NCBI GenBank assembly: GCA_964436865.1
Contig: CAYTFK010000005.1
Location: 1-64,000, forward strand
Source of the DNA: JAXGPP01 sp964436865
GTDB taxonomy: Bacteria > Planctomycetota > Planctomycetia > Pirellulales > Thermoguttaceae
Length of the DNA: 64,000 nucleotides
Direction of reading: 5' to 3'
Positions 28,329 to 37,009 of the stretch are shown one piece after another. The notes beneath the pieces were generated by a model that was given only the letters and a program-made list of their open reading frames with translations, had not been told where the DNA came from and did no database searches. Both the position numbers and the translations under genes were made by a program. Within the stretch, counting starts at the first letter, position 1; every line of letters begins with the position of its first letter.

Positions 28329-29672
28329 ATGGATCGTCGCACGTTTCTGAAGACCGGTACTGCCGGATTGGCCCTCTCCGCCGCGCTTCCCTTCGGGCCG
28401 CTGTTTGCCGCTGAGAAACCGAAACGGGTGGGCCTGATCGGCACCGGCTGGTACGGCAAGTGCGACCTCCTGCGTCTGATCCAGGTTTCGCCGGTCGAAG
28501 TCGTTTCGCTGTGCGACGTCGACAGGCAGATGCTCGCCGAGGCGGCCGAGATCGTTGCCGGTCGACAGGCCTCGAAAAAGACTCCGCGGACCTATGGCGA
28601 CTACCGCAAGATGCTTGCTGAGAAGGATCTCGACATCGTGCTTATCGCCACGCCCGACCATTGGCACGCGCTGCCGATGATCGCCGCCGTCGAGGCCGGC
28701 GCCGACGTTTATGTCCAGAAGCCGATCAGCGTGGACGTGGCTGAAGGGCAGGCGATGCTCGCGGCCGCGCGGAAGCACAATCGGGTCGTGCAGGTGGGCA
28801 CGCAGCGCCGCAGCACTCCGCACCTCATCGAGGCCCGCGATACGATCCTCCGTGAAGGCAAGCTGGGGGACATCGGGCTGGTGGAGATTTACTGCTACTA
28901 CCATATGCGGGCCCGCGGCAACCCGCCCGACACGGCCCCGCCAGACTACCTTGACTACGAGATGTGGACCGGACCAGCGCCGATGCGTCCCTACAACGAA
29001 TTGATCCATCCGCGGCGCTGGCGAGCGTTCATGGAGTACGGCAACGGCATCATCGGCGACATGTGCATCCACATGCTCGACATGGTCCGCTGGATGCTCG
29101 ACCTGGGTTGGCCGAAGCGAATCGACTCCACCGGCGGCATCCTCGTCGACAAGGAGAGCAAGGCCAACATTTCCGACACGCAGGTGGCGACATTTGAGTT
29201 CGACGACTTGCCTGTGGTCTGGCAGCATCGGACTTATGGCAGCTCGCCCGATCCGCAGTACCCCTGGGGCGCCACTTTCTACGGCACCAAGGGAACGCTC
29301 AAGGCAAGCGTGATGGGCTACGACTTCATACCCCAGGGCCAGGGTCAAGCGGTGCACCGTGAAGTCACCTACGAGTTTGAGCAATACCCGGAAGACAAGA
29401 CCGAGAAGGACCTGGAACGGCACGTGGCGCCGGCGATCCGCGGCCACATGAAGGATCTGCTGGAGTGCATCGCCACGCGCGGCAAGCCGGTGGCCGACAT
29501 TGAGCAGGGTTACATCTCCACGGCAAGCTGCGTGATGGCCAACATGGCGATGGAGCTCGGTCGAACGCTTGCCTGGGATCCGGTCAAGAACGAGGTAATC
29601 GGCGACGACGAGGCGAACCGTCTCTTGCGCCGGCCCTACCGTGAGCCGTGGAAGCACCCGGCGGAGGCGTGA
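28329..29672 (+). CDS. Exported Gfo/Idh/MocA family oxidoreductase
   Basis: The protein has 447 residues. The N-terminus DRRTFLKTGTAGLALSAALP is a Tat-type signal. The Rossmann motif VGLIGTGWYGKCDLLRLI comes next, then VDRQMLAEAAE, and QKPISVDVAEG in place of the usual EKP. Planctomycetes have many such Tat-exported oxidoreductases, which carry a bound cofactor out folded. The substrate is unknown; a sugar or cyclitol is likely for the family. Confidence 0.88.
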   Translation: MDRRTFLKTGTAGLALSAALPFGPLFAAEKPKRVGLIGTGWYGKCDLLRLIQVSPVEVVSLCDVDRQMLAEAAEIVAGRQASKKTPRTYGDYRKMLAEKDLDIVLIATPDHWHALPMIAAVEAGADVYVQKPISVDVAEGQAMLAAARKHNRVVQVGTQRRSTPHLIEARDTILREGKLGDIGLVEIYCYYHMRARGNPPDTAPPDYLDYEMWTGPAPMRPYNELIHPRRWRAFMEYGNGIIGDMCIHMLDMVRWMLDLGWPKRIDSTGGILVDKESKANISDTQVATFEFDDLPVVWQHRTYGSSPDPQYPWGATFYGTKGTLKASVMGYDFIPQGQGQAVHREVTYEFEQYPEDKTEKDLERHVAPAIRGHMKDLLECIATRGKPVADIEQGYISTASCVMANMAMELGRTLAWDPVKNEVIGDDEANRLLRRPYREPWKHPAEA

Positions 29673-29716
29673 TTTGGACCTGCCTGACGGCGACCGCCGC
29701 TACCGCATACGGACAG

Positions 29717-30670
29717 TCATCGCTGCGCGATGTGCCCTGACTGGCCGCCTTCGTAGACGCTGAATTCGGCCCAAACGGGCAGATGCTCGGTGACGGCGAT
29801 CGCCTCGCGGATCGAGAGGTTCAATTCGCGCATCAGGTCGAGCACGCCCGAGCGGCCGGTGAACTCGGCCGTCGCGCGGCGGTCGAAGAGCAGGTTGTCG
29901 ACCAGCCGCGTGCCCCGCGTAGTGCTCACCGTGCCGGAAAGCGTCCAGGTCATACCGGGTATCCGGGCGATCGGCCCCATTCGCCGGTCGTCGGCCCCAA
30001 GGCATCCCAGCAGAACCACATCGTCTTCTCCGCGCGGGTCGTCGCGGACGGCGCGAAACACGTCATCCAGCAGGTCCAACTCCTCTTCGAGCCGGTTGGG
30101 ATCGACGTGCACGTTGACCACGGTGAACGTAAAAGCCTCACTGGCTGGGGCGCCGCGAGCGCGAAAGGATGAGACCAGCGGCGCTTGCCGGAAACGGCGA
30201 CGGGGATCGGCCACCGTGCACACGGTGCGGCGATCGATCTCCAGCGCTGCGCGGTCGAAGATCAGAGCCATGTATTGGGTCGTCGGCTCGCGGCCGACGT
30301 GCGGCGGGGCAGCGAAATCGTACTCCCGACCCGTGGCGTTGACGAGTTCGACGAGTTGCACGAGTACGCTCTGGTCGCGGGCGCGGAGATCCTGCAGGGC
30401 CACAAGGTCGAAACGCTTCACCAGTTCCACCAACCGCAGCGACACCGCGCGCTGGTTGAGCTTCACCTGATCAAGTGGGCCGGGGTTGAAGGTCGCGATG
30501 CGGATGGTGCCTTGGCGACTCACCACGCTGCCGGTTGCCAGTTCGGGACCTGGGGCGCTCCGCGGCCGGACGGCGAGCGCGTGCAGGCCGTCGACCTGGT
30601 AATGGCCGAGGAAGTACCAGCCGCCGCCTGCCAGGGCAATGAGGGGTACCAGGTATCGCAGCTTCAGCAT
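29717..30670 (-). CDS. Membrane-anchored endonuclease/exonuclease/phosphatase family protein
   Basis: The protein has 317 residues. It has one N-terminal hydrophobic segment (LRYLVPLIALAGGGWYFLG), probably an anchor. The remainder follows the EEP fold: IRIATFNPGPL, DLVALQDLRARD (where the family usually has Glu in QE), FTVVNVHVDPN, VVLLGCLGADD and a terminal VTEHLPVWAEF (SDHxPV-like). Some catalytic positions differ from DNase I-type enzymes: the usual Glu of QE is Asp, and the final SDH reads TEH. Nuclease or phosphatase activity is therefore uncertain. It lies 29 bases upstream of the moaB stop on the same strand. Confidence 0.72.
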   Translation of the reverse strand: MLKLRYLVPLIALAGGGWYFLGHYQVDGLHALAVRPRSAPGPELATGSVVSRQGTIRIATFNPGPLDQVKLNQRAVSLRLVELVKRFDLVALQDLRARDQSVLVQLVELVNATGREYDFAAPPHVGREPTTQYMALIFDRAALEIDRRTVCTVADPRRRFRQAPLVSSFRARGAPASEAFTFTVVNVHVDPNRLEEELDLLDDVFRAVRDDPRGEDDVVLLGCLGADDRRMGPIARIPGMTWTLSGTVSTTRGTRLVDNLLFDRRATAEFTGRSGVLDLMRELNLSIREAIAVTEHLPVWAEFSVYEGGQSGHIAQR

Positions 30671-30699
30671 CGTGGTCCTCCCGATCGAAGTGCGGCCGG

Positions 30700-31209
30700 T
30701 TAGCGGCGGGCTTCGCGTACGAGATGGCTCAGTTCGGGCAGAATCAGTCTCTCGGCCGCCAGGCGGACCGCGCCCGGCGAACCGGGCATCGTCAGCACGA
30801 CGATGCGCCCGATGAGCCCGCCGACCGCCCGGCTGAGCATCGCCGCCGCGCCGATTTCCTGGTAGCTGAGCATCCGAAAAAGCTCACCATAGCCGGGCAG
30901 CGGCTTCGTCAACAATCCGCTGATGGTCTCGTAGGTCTGATCGCGGCTCCCCAGTCCAGTTCCGCCGGTCAACAGGATGGCGTCGAACTGTCCCGCTTCG
31001 ATGAGCCCGGCGATCAGTTTTCGCATCGCTTCCGGCTCGTCGGGAATGATCTCGCGGCGACCAGCTTCATGCCCAGCCGCTACGAGCAATTCGGCGAGCG
31101 TGCGGCCGCCGACATCCGTCTCGATCGTTCGGGTGTCGCTAACTGTTACGATTGCGCACCGGACGACCGGGGGGGCTTCGCGACGATGCGCATCGGGAAC
31201 TTGGCTCAT
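30700..31209 (-). CDS. moaB: Molybdenum cofactor biosynthesis protein of the MoaB/MogA family
   Basis: The protein has 169 residues, a single MoCF-binding domain. Visible motifs are AIVTVSDTRT, ILLTGGTGLGSRDQTYE and VLTMPGSPGAVRLA. MogA/MoaB proteins adenylylate molybdopterin before molybdenum insertion, feeding enzymes such as the hydroxylase at 6442-10198. The length and N-terminus favour MoaB. It ends 29 bases before the EEP-family gene and may be co-transcribed with it. Confidence 0.9.
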   Translation of the reverse strand: MSQVPDAHRREAPPVVRCAIVTVSDTRTIETDVGGRTLAELLVAAGHEAGRREIIPDEPEAMRKLIAGLIEAGQFDAILLTGGTGLGSRDQTYETISGLLTKPLPGYGELFRMLSYQEIGAAAMLSRAVGGLIGRIVVLTMPGSPGAVRLAAERLILPELSHLVREARR

Positions 31210-31267
31210 TCTCCCTCTCTTGGACTGCCTGCAGGGCCGGGGATCGCACCTTTCGGGGGGATTTCAA

Positions 31268-31297
31268 TTGATCCTAGGCGATCGCCGCCCGTATACT
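31268..31297 (+). promoter_or_regulatory. Probable promoter of the HEAT-like protein gene
   Basis: TTGATC (31268-31273) and TATACT (31292-31297) are 18 bases apart, pointing toward the gene at 31370 and away from moaB. Confidence 0.55.
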
Positions 31298-31369
31298 AAA
31301 GAAGATCGGCGATTTTCAGTCGTGGAAGCGAACTCTTATCTGGCCGGTTGCAGCGCGACTGCGAAGCAC

Positions 31370-32548
31370 ATGATACGGACGATTCTTTGGCTCCCGGTAC
31401 TCTTGGCGGTGGCGACAACCGCCGCCGCCGATGATGTCTTCGTTCTGGAGCACGGCGGCCGCATCGTCGGCCAGGCGGTCAAGAATCCGCTGCCGCCGGC
31501 GGGGATGTCGGTCATTGAATTGCCGGGGGGCGGCCGCGTGACCGTTCCCCGGACGCAGATCAAGGAAATTCGCCCTCAGCGGCCCGAGGAAGCGGAGTAC
31601 GCGAAGATCGCGCCGGGGTATAAGAATACGATCGAGGATCAGTGGGCCCTGTCCGAGTGGTGTCGCCAGCGGAGCCTGAACGCGGAACGGGCGAAGCACC
31701 TCGAGCGGATTCTGGAACTGGATCCCGACCACGAACAGGCGCGGGCCGGCCTGGGGTACTTCAAGGACGACGGGCAGTGGACGACGCGCGAGGAGAAGAT
31801 GACGCGACTTGGCTACGTCCGCCACAACGGCAGCTGGATGCTTCCGCAGCAGATCCAGTTGCTCGAGGAGAAGGAGAAGCTCTCCAGCGCCCAGAAGGAC
31901 TGGATCCAGAAGGTGGAACGTTGGCGCCAGTGGCTGGGAACCGAGAGGGGCCGGATCGCGACTGAGTCGATTCTCGAGATCCGCGATCCGAACGCGGTCC
32001 GCGCGCTGGCGGCGGCACTGAAGGCTGATCAACGCGATCAGGCCCGGATACTCTTTGTGACCGCCCTGGCCAACATCGGCGACACCGCATCGCGCCGCGT
32101 GTTGACCCTGTGGGTGATGGAAGATCCGGTCGAGGAGGTCTGCCTGACCTGCCTCGATTACCTGAAGAAGGCCAACGACCACGAATCGGTCGAATACCTC
32201 ATTGGCCGGCTCCGCAGCAAAGATAATGGCGAGATCAACCGCGCCGCGCTGGCCCTGGGACACCTGGAGGCTCGCGACGCGATCGGTCCGCTCATCGATG
32301 CCCTCGTCACCACCCATAAGTTCAAGATACCGAAGAACCCAGGGCAGATCGGCGCGTCGTTCAGCAACACGGGTGGCGGCGGACTGGCGGCTGGGGGCGG
32401 TCCGACCACAGTCACGCGGGACGTTCCCAACCGCAATGTGCTCGACGCGCTGGTGAAGATTACGGGCCAGAGTTACAGTTTCGACGTTGCCCGATGGCGT
32501 ATCTGGTTTGCCACGCAGAAGAAGGTCCAGGCGAAGGCGGGGGGATGA
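31370..32548 (+). CDS. Secreted HEAT-repeat-like protein
   Basis: The protein has 392 residues. It has a signal peptide (MIRTILWLPVLLAVATTAAA). A small beta domain follows (VFVLEHGGRIVGQAVKN...GGRVTVPRTQIKEI), like the short domains that precede repeat modules in planctomycete secreted proteins. The middle has helical, repeat-like units such as RALAAALKADQRDQARILF and YLIGRLRSKDNGEINRAALA, consistent with HEAT/PBS-lyase-type repeats. It probably acts as a scaffold in the periplasm; no enzyme motif was seen. Confidence 0.7.
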   Translation: MIRTILWLPVLLAVATTAAADDVFVLEHGGRIVGQAVKNPLPPAGMSVIELPGGGRVTVPRTQIKEIRPQRPEEAEYAKIAPGYKNTIEDQWALSEWCRQRSLNAERAKHLERILELDPDHEQARAGLGYFKDDGQWTTREEKMTRLGYVRHNGSWMLPQQIQLLEEKEKLSSAQKDWIQKVERWRQWLGTERGRIATESILEIRDPNAVRALAAALKADQRDQARILFVTALANIGDTASRRVLTLWVMEDPVEEVCLTCLDYLKKANDHESVEYLIGRLRSKDNGEINRAALALGHLEARDAIGPLIDALVTTHKFKIPKNPGQIGASFSNTGGGGLAAGGGPTTVTRDVPNRNVLDALVKITGQSYSFDVARWRIWFATQKKVQAKAGG

Positions 32549-32628
32549 GCTTCGAAGACGAAGCTGAAGGCAGTCCCCAGCGTTTCGCGTCTCGTTGCAT
32601 TCTGCATTCCGGATTCTTCCTATAGCCC

Positions 32629-33348
32629 ATGTTCCTTCTCGACCTGACGCTGCCGACGCCGGCCGAGAATCTGGCTCTGGACGAAGCGCTTTTGGAGCAG
32701 GCTGAACAGTCGCAGCGGCCGCGCGAGGTGCTGCGGATCTGGGAGCCGGCATCGCCGATGGTCGTCATTGGCCGGTCGTCGCGGATTGCCGAGGAAGTCG
32801 AGCTTGAGGCGTGCCGGCGGCAAGACATGCCGGTCCTCCGCCGCTGCAGCGGAGGCGCGGCGATCGTTGCGGGGCCGGGTTGCCTGATGTACGCGGTCGT
32901 GTTGAGCTACGAGTTGCGGCCGGAACTCCGCTCGATCGACCGGGCCCACCGGTGCGTCCTCGAGACGATGTCGGCGGCCATTGCGCCGGCGGTGCCGTTG
33001 ATCCAGCATCGCGGCACCAGCGATCTGGCAATCGGCGAACTCAAGGTCTCGGGCAACAGCGTCCGCTGCCGGCGGCGGCACATTCTCTATCACGGGACGC
33101 TGCTTTACGCCTTTGCGCTCGCCAGCATCGGCGAGTGCCTGCGGATGCCGCCGCGCCAACCGGACTATCGCGGCGGACGCGCGCACCGGGAGTTCGTAAC
33201 CAACATTCCGTTGGCTGGGGCCGAACTTCGCCGCGCGGTGATCGGTGCGTGGAACGCCGGTCAACCGCTGGAAGATTGGCCGCGTGAGGCCACGGCCCGG
33301 CTCGTCGCCGAGCGGTACGGCCGCGATACGTGGCACCACGAGCGATAG
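32629..33348 (+). CDS. Lipoate/biotin protein ligase family protein (LplA-like)
   Basis: The protein has 239 residues of the LplA/BPL fold. Motifs are RIWEPASPMVVIGRSS, RRCSGGAAIVAGPGCLMY (nucleotide loop) and GELKVSGNSVRCRRRHILYHGTLL, where the Lys in LKVSG is the ligand-binding residue in lipoate ligases. It should attach lipoate or octanoate to dehydrogenase or glycine-cleavage carrier proteins. No carrier gene is adjacent, and the C-terminal accessory domain of long LplA is absent. Confidence 0.82.
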   Translation: MFLLDLTLPTPAENLALDEALLEQAEQSQRPREVLRIWEPASPMVVIGRSSRIAEEVELEACRRQDMPVLRRCSGGAAIVAGPGCLMYAVVLSYELRPELRSIDRAHRCVLETMSAAIAPAVPLIQHRGTSDLAIGELKVSGNSVRCRRRHILYHGTLLYAFALASIGECLRMPPRQPDYRGGRAHREFVTNIPLAGAELRRAVIGAWNAGQPLEDWPREATARLVAERYGRDTWHHER

Positions 33349-33489
33349 CCCATCCGGCCTCCTGTCCATGCGGAGGAGGGCCTTCGCGATTCGCCGTTCT
33401 GGACGCGCCCACTTTCGGTGCTCCATAATGGCGGCCGGCTGGTCGCTTGTACGGCGACTGGCTCATATTGCCACGCGGAGACCCTCGAC

Positions 33490-34812
33490 ATGACCATTTC
33501 GACGACGCGACGCCAGTTTGTGGCCGCCACGACCGCTTGGACGGCGCTGGGACCGGCCGTTCATCTGGCAAAAGGGGCGGCTGCTTCGAAACGGGTTCGC
33601 CTGGGGCTGATCGGCTGCGGCGGACGGGGACGTGAACTGTTGGAAGTATTCCGCGAATTCCCGGACGTGGAAGTCGTGGCAGTGTCGGACGTCAATGAAC
33701 CGCGCATGGAGCAGGCGGCACGACTGGTCGCGGAGGGGCCCCAGCGCCGCCCGCCCGACTGCGTGGTTGAGCACGAGCGGATCCTCGACCGCCGCGACGT
33801 GGATGCCGTGCTCATCGCCACCACGCAGCACTGGCACGGTTTGCCTTTCGTTCAAGCGGCGCAGGCGAAGAAGCACATCTATGTCGAGAAACCCCTCTCG
33901 CACAATGTGGCCGAGGGCCGGGCGATGGTCGATGCCGCCCGGAAGCACGGTGTGCTGGCGATGATGGGGACGCAGCAACGAGGCTACGCGCATTATCTCC
34001 AGGCGCTGGAGATCGTGCGATCCGGCCGGTTGGGCAAGATTCCGCTGGTCGAATGCTGGAATTACCACACGAGCGGCGCACGCGTGGGCCGGTCGGCCGA
34101 CGGGGAACCGCCGCCGACGCTTCACTGGGATCGCTGGTTGGGGCCCGCGCCCCTGGTGCCTTACAATCCGTCGCGGATGAACAACTCGTGGTGGTTCGAC
34201 TACGCCGGCGGGATGATGACGAACTGGGCCATCCACCATATCGACATCATCCTCTGGGCGATGGAGGCCGGTACCCCGGATACGGTCCTTTCCACCGGCG
34301 GGAAGTTCGTCGTCGACGATCTCGCTGATACACCCGACACCCAGGAAGCTTCGTGGCGTTTTCCGGGTTTTGTGATGCAGTACACGTACCGCGGTTTCAA
34401 CAACTTTCACACCGTGCAGGCGCGGCCGCAGAACCACGGCATCTGTTTCCACGGCACCCAGGCGACGATGGTGCTCGACCGCAGCGGGTATGAGATCTGG
34501 GAGGATCGGGATCCGGGCAAGTCGGTGGAAAAGGTCGACAATCCCCGCCACTGGCGCGACGGCAAGCCGGGCAACGAGGTTGACGGCCCCTGGCAGCGGG
34601 AGTTCGTCGATTGCATCATCGAGGGCCGGAAGCCGCCGGTCGAACTGGAGCAGAGCCATCAGGCGACCGTGTGCTGCCACCTGGCCAATATTGCTTACCG
34701 TGTAGGCCGCAGCATTTCGTGGAATGGGGATAACGAGACGATCGCGGGCGACGAGCGGGCTCGAGCCCTTCTCGCCCCACCGCGTCGCGAGCCTTACCGC
34801 CTTGGTCAGTAA
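33490..34812 (+). CDS. Exported Gfo/Idh/MocA family oxidoreductase
   Basis: The protein has 440 residues. The N-terminus TRRQFVAATTAWTALGPAV is a Tat-like signal. The cofactor site LGLIGCGGRGRELLEVF and the EKP motif (VEKPLSHNVAEG) follow. It is similar in layout to the protein at 28329, with the same HWHGLP-type loop, but clearly divergent. ATG 33490 is chosen because it starts the signal directly. It ends convergent to, and overlapping by seven bases, the secretin-like gene. Confidence 0.87.
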   Translation: MTISTTRRQFVAATTAWTALGPAVHLAKGAAASKRVRLGLIGCGGRGRELLEVFREFPDVEVVAVSDVNEPRMEQAARLVAEGPQRRPPDCVVEHERILDRRDVDAVLIATTQHWHGLPFVQAAQAKKHIYVEKPLSHNVAEGRAMVDAARKHGVLAMMGTQQRGYAHYLQALEIVRSGRLGKIPLVECWNYHTSGARVGRSADGEPPPTLHWDRWLGPAPLVPYNPSRMNNSWWFDYAGGMMTNWAIHHIDIILWAMEAGTPDTVLSTGGKFVVDDLADTPDTQEASWRFPGFVMQYTYRGFNNFHTVQARPQNHGICFHGTQATMVLDRSGYEIWEDRDPGKSVEKVDNPRHWRDGKPGNEVDGPWQREFVDCIIEGRKPPVELEQSHQATVCCHLANIAYRVGRSISWNGDNETIAGDERARALLAPPRREPYRLGQ

Positions 34813-36026
34813 GCGCCTTTGGCGGGCGGGGATTGGAGGCGGTCGGCCAGGGTGGGCGGGGCAGAGGCCCGGCCTTTGCTCTCCACGAAGATCAGCATTT
34901 CCACGCGTGGGGGAGCACTGGGAAGGGGCAACGGAACGCCGGGGATGAGCGAGCTCGTCATGGGGACGGGGGCCGCGATCATCCCCATGCTGACCAGCAG
35001 CACCTGGTTGACGGGCCAGCGAAATCGCTCGTGGAAGCGGAAATGGGTGATCTGCGGCACTTCGAGCTGTGCCCGGCCGCGCGGCGCTGCCGGGGTGGGC
35101 ATATCGATGTTCACCGGCACCAGTTTCTCGACTTGATCGACATCGCACTTGATTGTGGCGTCGATCTGCTGTCCGTCGACCGAAAGAAGCGGGCTGAATT
35201 CGATCGCGAAGCCTTCGTTGAGCACACCCGGCTGAGGCTGATAGCCGGGCCAGGTATTGGCTTGCGGGAGAATGTCGCGGATGTAGTTCCGCGTCCGCGT
35301 GGCGGAGACCACGGTCGACTGACCGTTGCCGACGACGAGTTGCGGTGAGCTGTGCTCGCGGTAGTCGCTGCGGCGGCGGAGTTCGGCCATGAGTGCGGCG
35401 GTGTCCTCGCGCGAGAGGAGCCAGCCCTGGACTCCCGGCGTTTGCACCTGGACGGGCCGGACGAGCCGCTGGGCCTTGGCCCGCCAGTTGGGGTGGTCAA
35501 CGGTAACGACGCGCAGCTCGAAGGCGTGCGATTCGGCTTCGCTGCTGACGAAGCGATCGACGATCTCCGCGACCTTCTCTTGCATTTCGGGCGTATGGTA
35601 GACGAGCAACCGCCGAGGCAGCGCGCTGAGGATGCTGAACGGCTCACCGTGCCAGGCTTCGTAGCCGGTTTCGCGGAGGATCCAATCGACGATTGCCTGC
35701 TCGGGTCGGTTGGTTGAAGAGATCCGCAAGGTATAGGGGCTGATGTCGTACTCGCGCCATAGCTGTCCGTGTTCCGCGGGGAGTTCGGGAGGTCCGGCGG
35801 AGACGCGGGCTGGCGATCGTTGCGGGCTGCTGGCGACCGGCTGGAGAGGCTGATCGTCGCGGGCGGTCGCACCGAGCGGCGCCGAACCGGCCGTCTGCTG
35901 GACGGAGCTGCCGTCAACGCTTCGCCACTGTCCGGCCGCGCTGGAGGGGCTCGCCGTCTGACCAAAGGCCGCACCGGAAAGGGCGGCGATTGCGGCCAGT
36001 ACGGGCAGAACAATTCGCGCGTTCAT
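34806..36026 (-). CDS. Secreted protein with secretin-N-like features, unknown function
   Basis: The protein has 406 residues. A signal peptide (VLPVLAAIAALSGAAFG) is followed by a Ser/Ala/Pro-rich linker. About residues 95-180 (IVDWILRETGY, LLVYHTPEMQEKVAEIVDRF) resemble the secretin N-domain fold of GspD/PilQ-type proteins. The C-terminal half is beta-rich (FAIEFSPLLSVDGQQIDATI) and recalls a partial secretin core, but no complete secretin domain can be called. GGCAAGGAGG precedes the ATG at 36026. It could be a periplasmic relative rather than an outer-membrane pore. Confidence 0.6.
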   Translation of the reverse strand: MNARIVLPVLAAIAALSGAAFGQTASPSSAAGQWRSVDGSSVQQTAGSAPLGATARDDQPLQPVASSPQRSPARVSAGPPELPAEHGQLWREYDISPYTLRISSTNRPEQAIVDWILRETGYEAWHGEPFSILSALPRRLLVYHTPEMQEKVAEIVDRFVSSEAESHAFELRVVTVDHPNWRAKAQRLVRPVQVQTPGVQGWLLSREDTAALMAELRRRSDYREHSSPQLVVGNGQSTVVSATRTRNYIRDILPQANTWPGYQPQPGVLNEGFAIEFSPLLSVDGQQIDATIKCDVDQVEKLVPVNIDMPTPAAPRGRAQLEVPQITHFRFHERFRWPVNQVLLVSMGMIAAPVPMTSSLIPGVPLPLPSAPPRVEMLIFVESKGRASAPPTLADRLQSPPAKGAY

Positions 36027-36602
36027 GGCTTCAGCCTCCTTGCCGAAGTGGCGTCGGGTCAGAAGATGGGGCGACGAGGCGGGCAGTATAGGGCCGTTTG
36101 TCAAAAGGGGCAAGAGCGGCTCGCGGGCGAGCAACTGATAGAAGGCTGTTTGATTCTCGGTCAGACGCGAGGACAACAGGCGGGCACCCGTTTGCCGGAC
36201 ACATCCCTCATTGGCGGGTCCGAAGCGAAACGCCTTAGCGAGTGTTTCGCTTGGATACGTCGGCCCGCGCGGATGCAAGTATAAGGCAGAAAGGAGTTTC
36301 GAGTTGCACCGTCGGACGCAAGTGATTCCACCCTTTTGGCTTGAGTGTTGAAGTTCGTAGAGGGGTGGAGCGAGAGATCAGAATCCAGCGTTGATGGAAG
36401 GGGGTAACAGGAGGGAGCGGAGGGAGCAGAGGAGAAGATCGATGTGGATTCCGTTCTCGGCGCCCAAGGCAGGGAATCAGCGCTGGTGAAGCCGGGGCTT
36501 TCACATGCAATGGGTCGAATTGTGAAAGAGCGGACAGGGGCAACGCCCGAGGTATCGGGTGAGTCCGTGCCGGCGGACGGAGGTTCGTCGCGGCCGGGGT
36601 AT

Positions 36603-36632
36603 AGTATACCTGTGTTCATGTATTTTTGTCAA
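36603..36632 (-). promoter_or_regulatory. Near-consensus sigma-70 promoter facing the secretin-like gene
   Basis: On the minus strand a perfect TTGACA (36632-36627) is followed after 18 bases by TATACT (36608-36603). The first gene on that strand begins at 36026, implying a leader of about 570 bases. Confidence 0.6.
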
Positions 36633-36871
36633 TAGTGAAGCCGGCCAGAACTGGCGAGTTTTTCTGGGTTTCTGGAGGGGGTGGGCGGGAGGGAGCAGAA
36701 GATCGGCGCGAGAGGTGTTTCACGCAGAGACACGGAGGCGTAGGGGGAGAAAGCTTGTGCGGGACGGGCCGGGCAGCCAACAGAGGACAGCTTTGTGTAT
36801 CGGGGCGCACGGGCTATCGAGCCGAAACACGGGAAGTTTCGAGGCAAGCGCTTGGGAGAATAACACGGGTG

Positions 36872-36899
36872 TTGACAAACCGGTAATGTTTTTTAGGTT
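36872..36899 (+). promoter_or_regulatory. Possible promoter of the HD/C92 operon
   Basis: A perfect TTGACA (36872-36877) is followed after 16 bases by TAGGTT (36894-36899), a weak -10. Confidence 0.35.
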
Positions 36900-37009
36900 G
36901 GTGGCGTGGCAAGACTGACGTGAGTTGGCAACCTGGGCATGCCGCGCTACATGATGCGACGGGGCAACCGCCGGCAGCGAATGTTCTTTCAAGAGAGGGA
37001 CTAGAGCGA

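Larger units (their letters stand above)
36027..37009. other. Gene-poor region flanking the accessory operon
   Basis: About 980 bases hold no gene I can support. They include a near-consensus minus-strand promoter (36603-36632), a stretch at 36718-36740 reading TTTCACGCAGAGACACGGAG, which resembles mini-repeats I recall from environmental bacteria, and a TTGACA at 36872. Base composition is more AT-rich here than in neighbouring regions. Confidence 0.5.

Noticed and set aside
36161..36619. 152-codon open frame in the leader on the minus strand
   Set aside because: No ribosome site, no codon bias, and a composition rich in Ser/Pro/Arg typical of chance frames.
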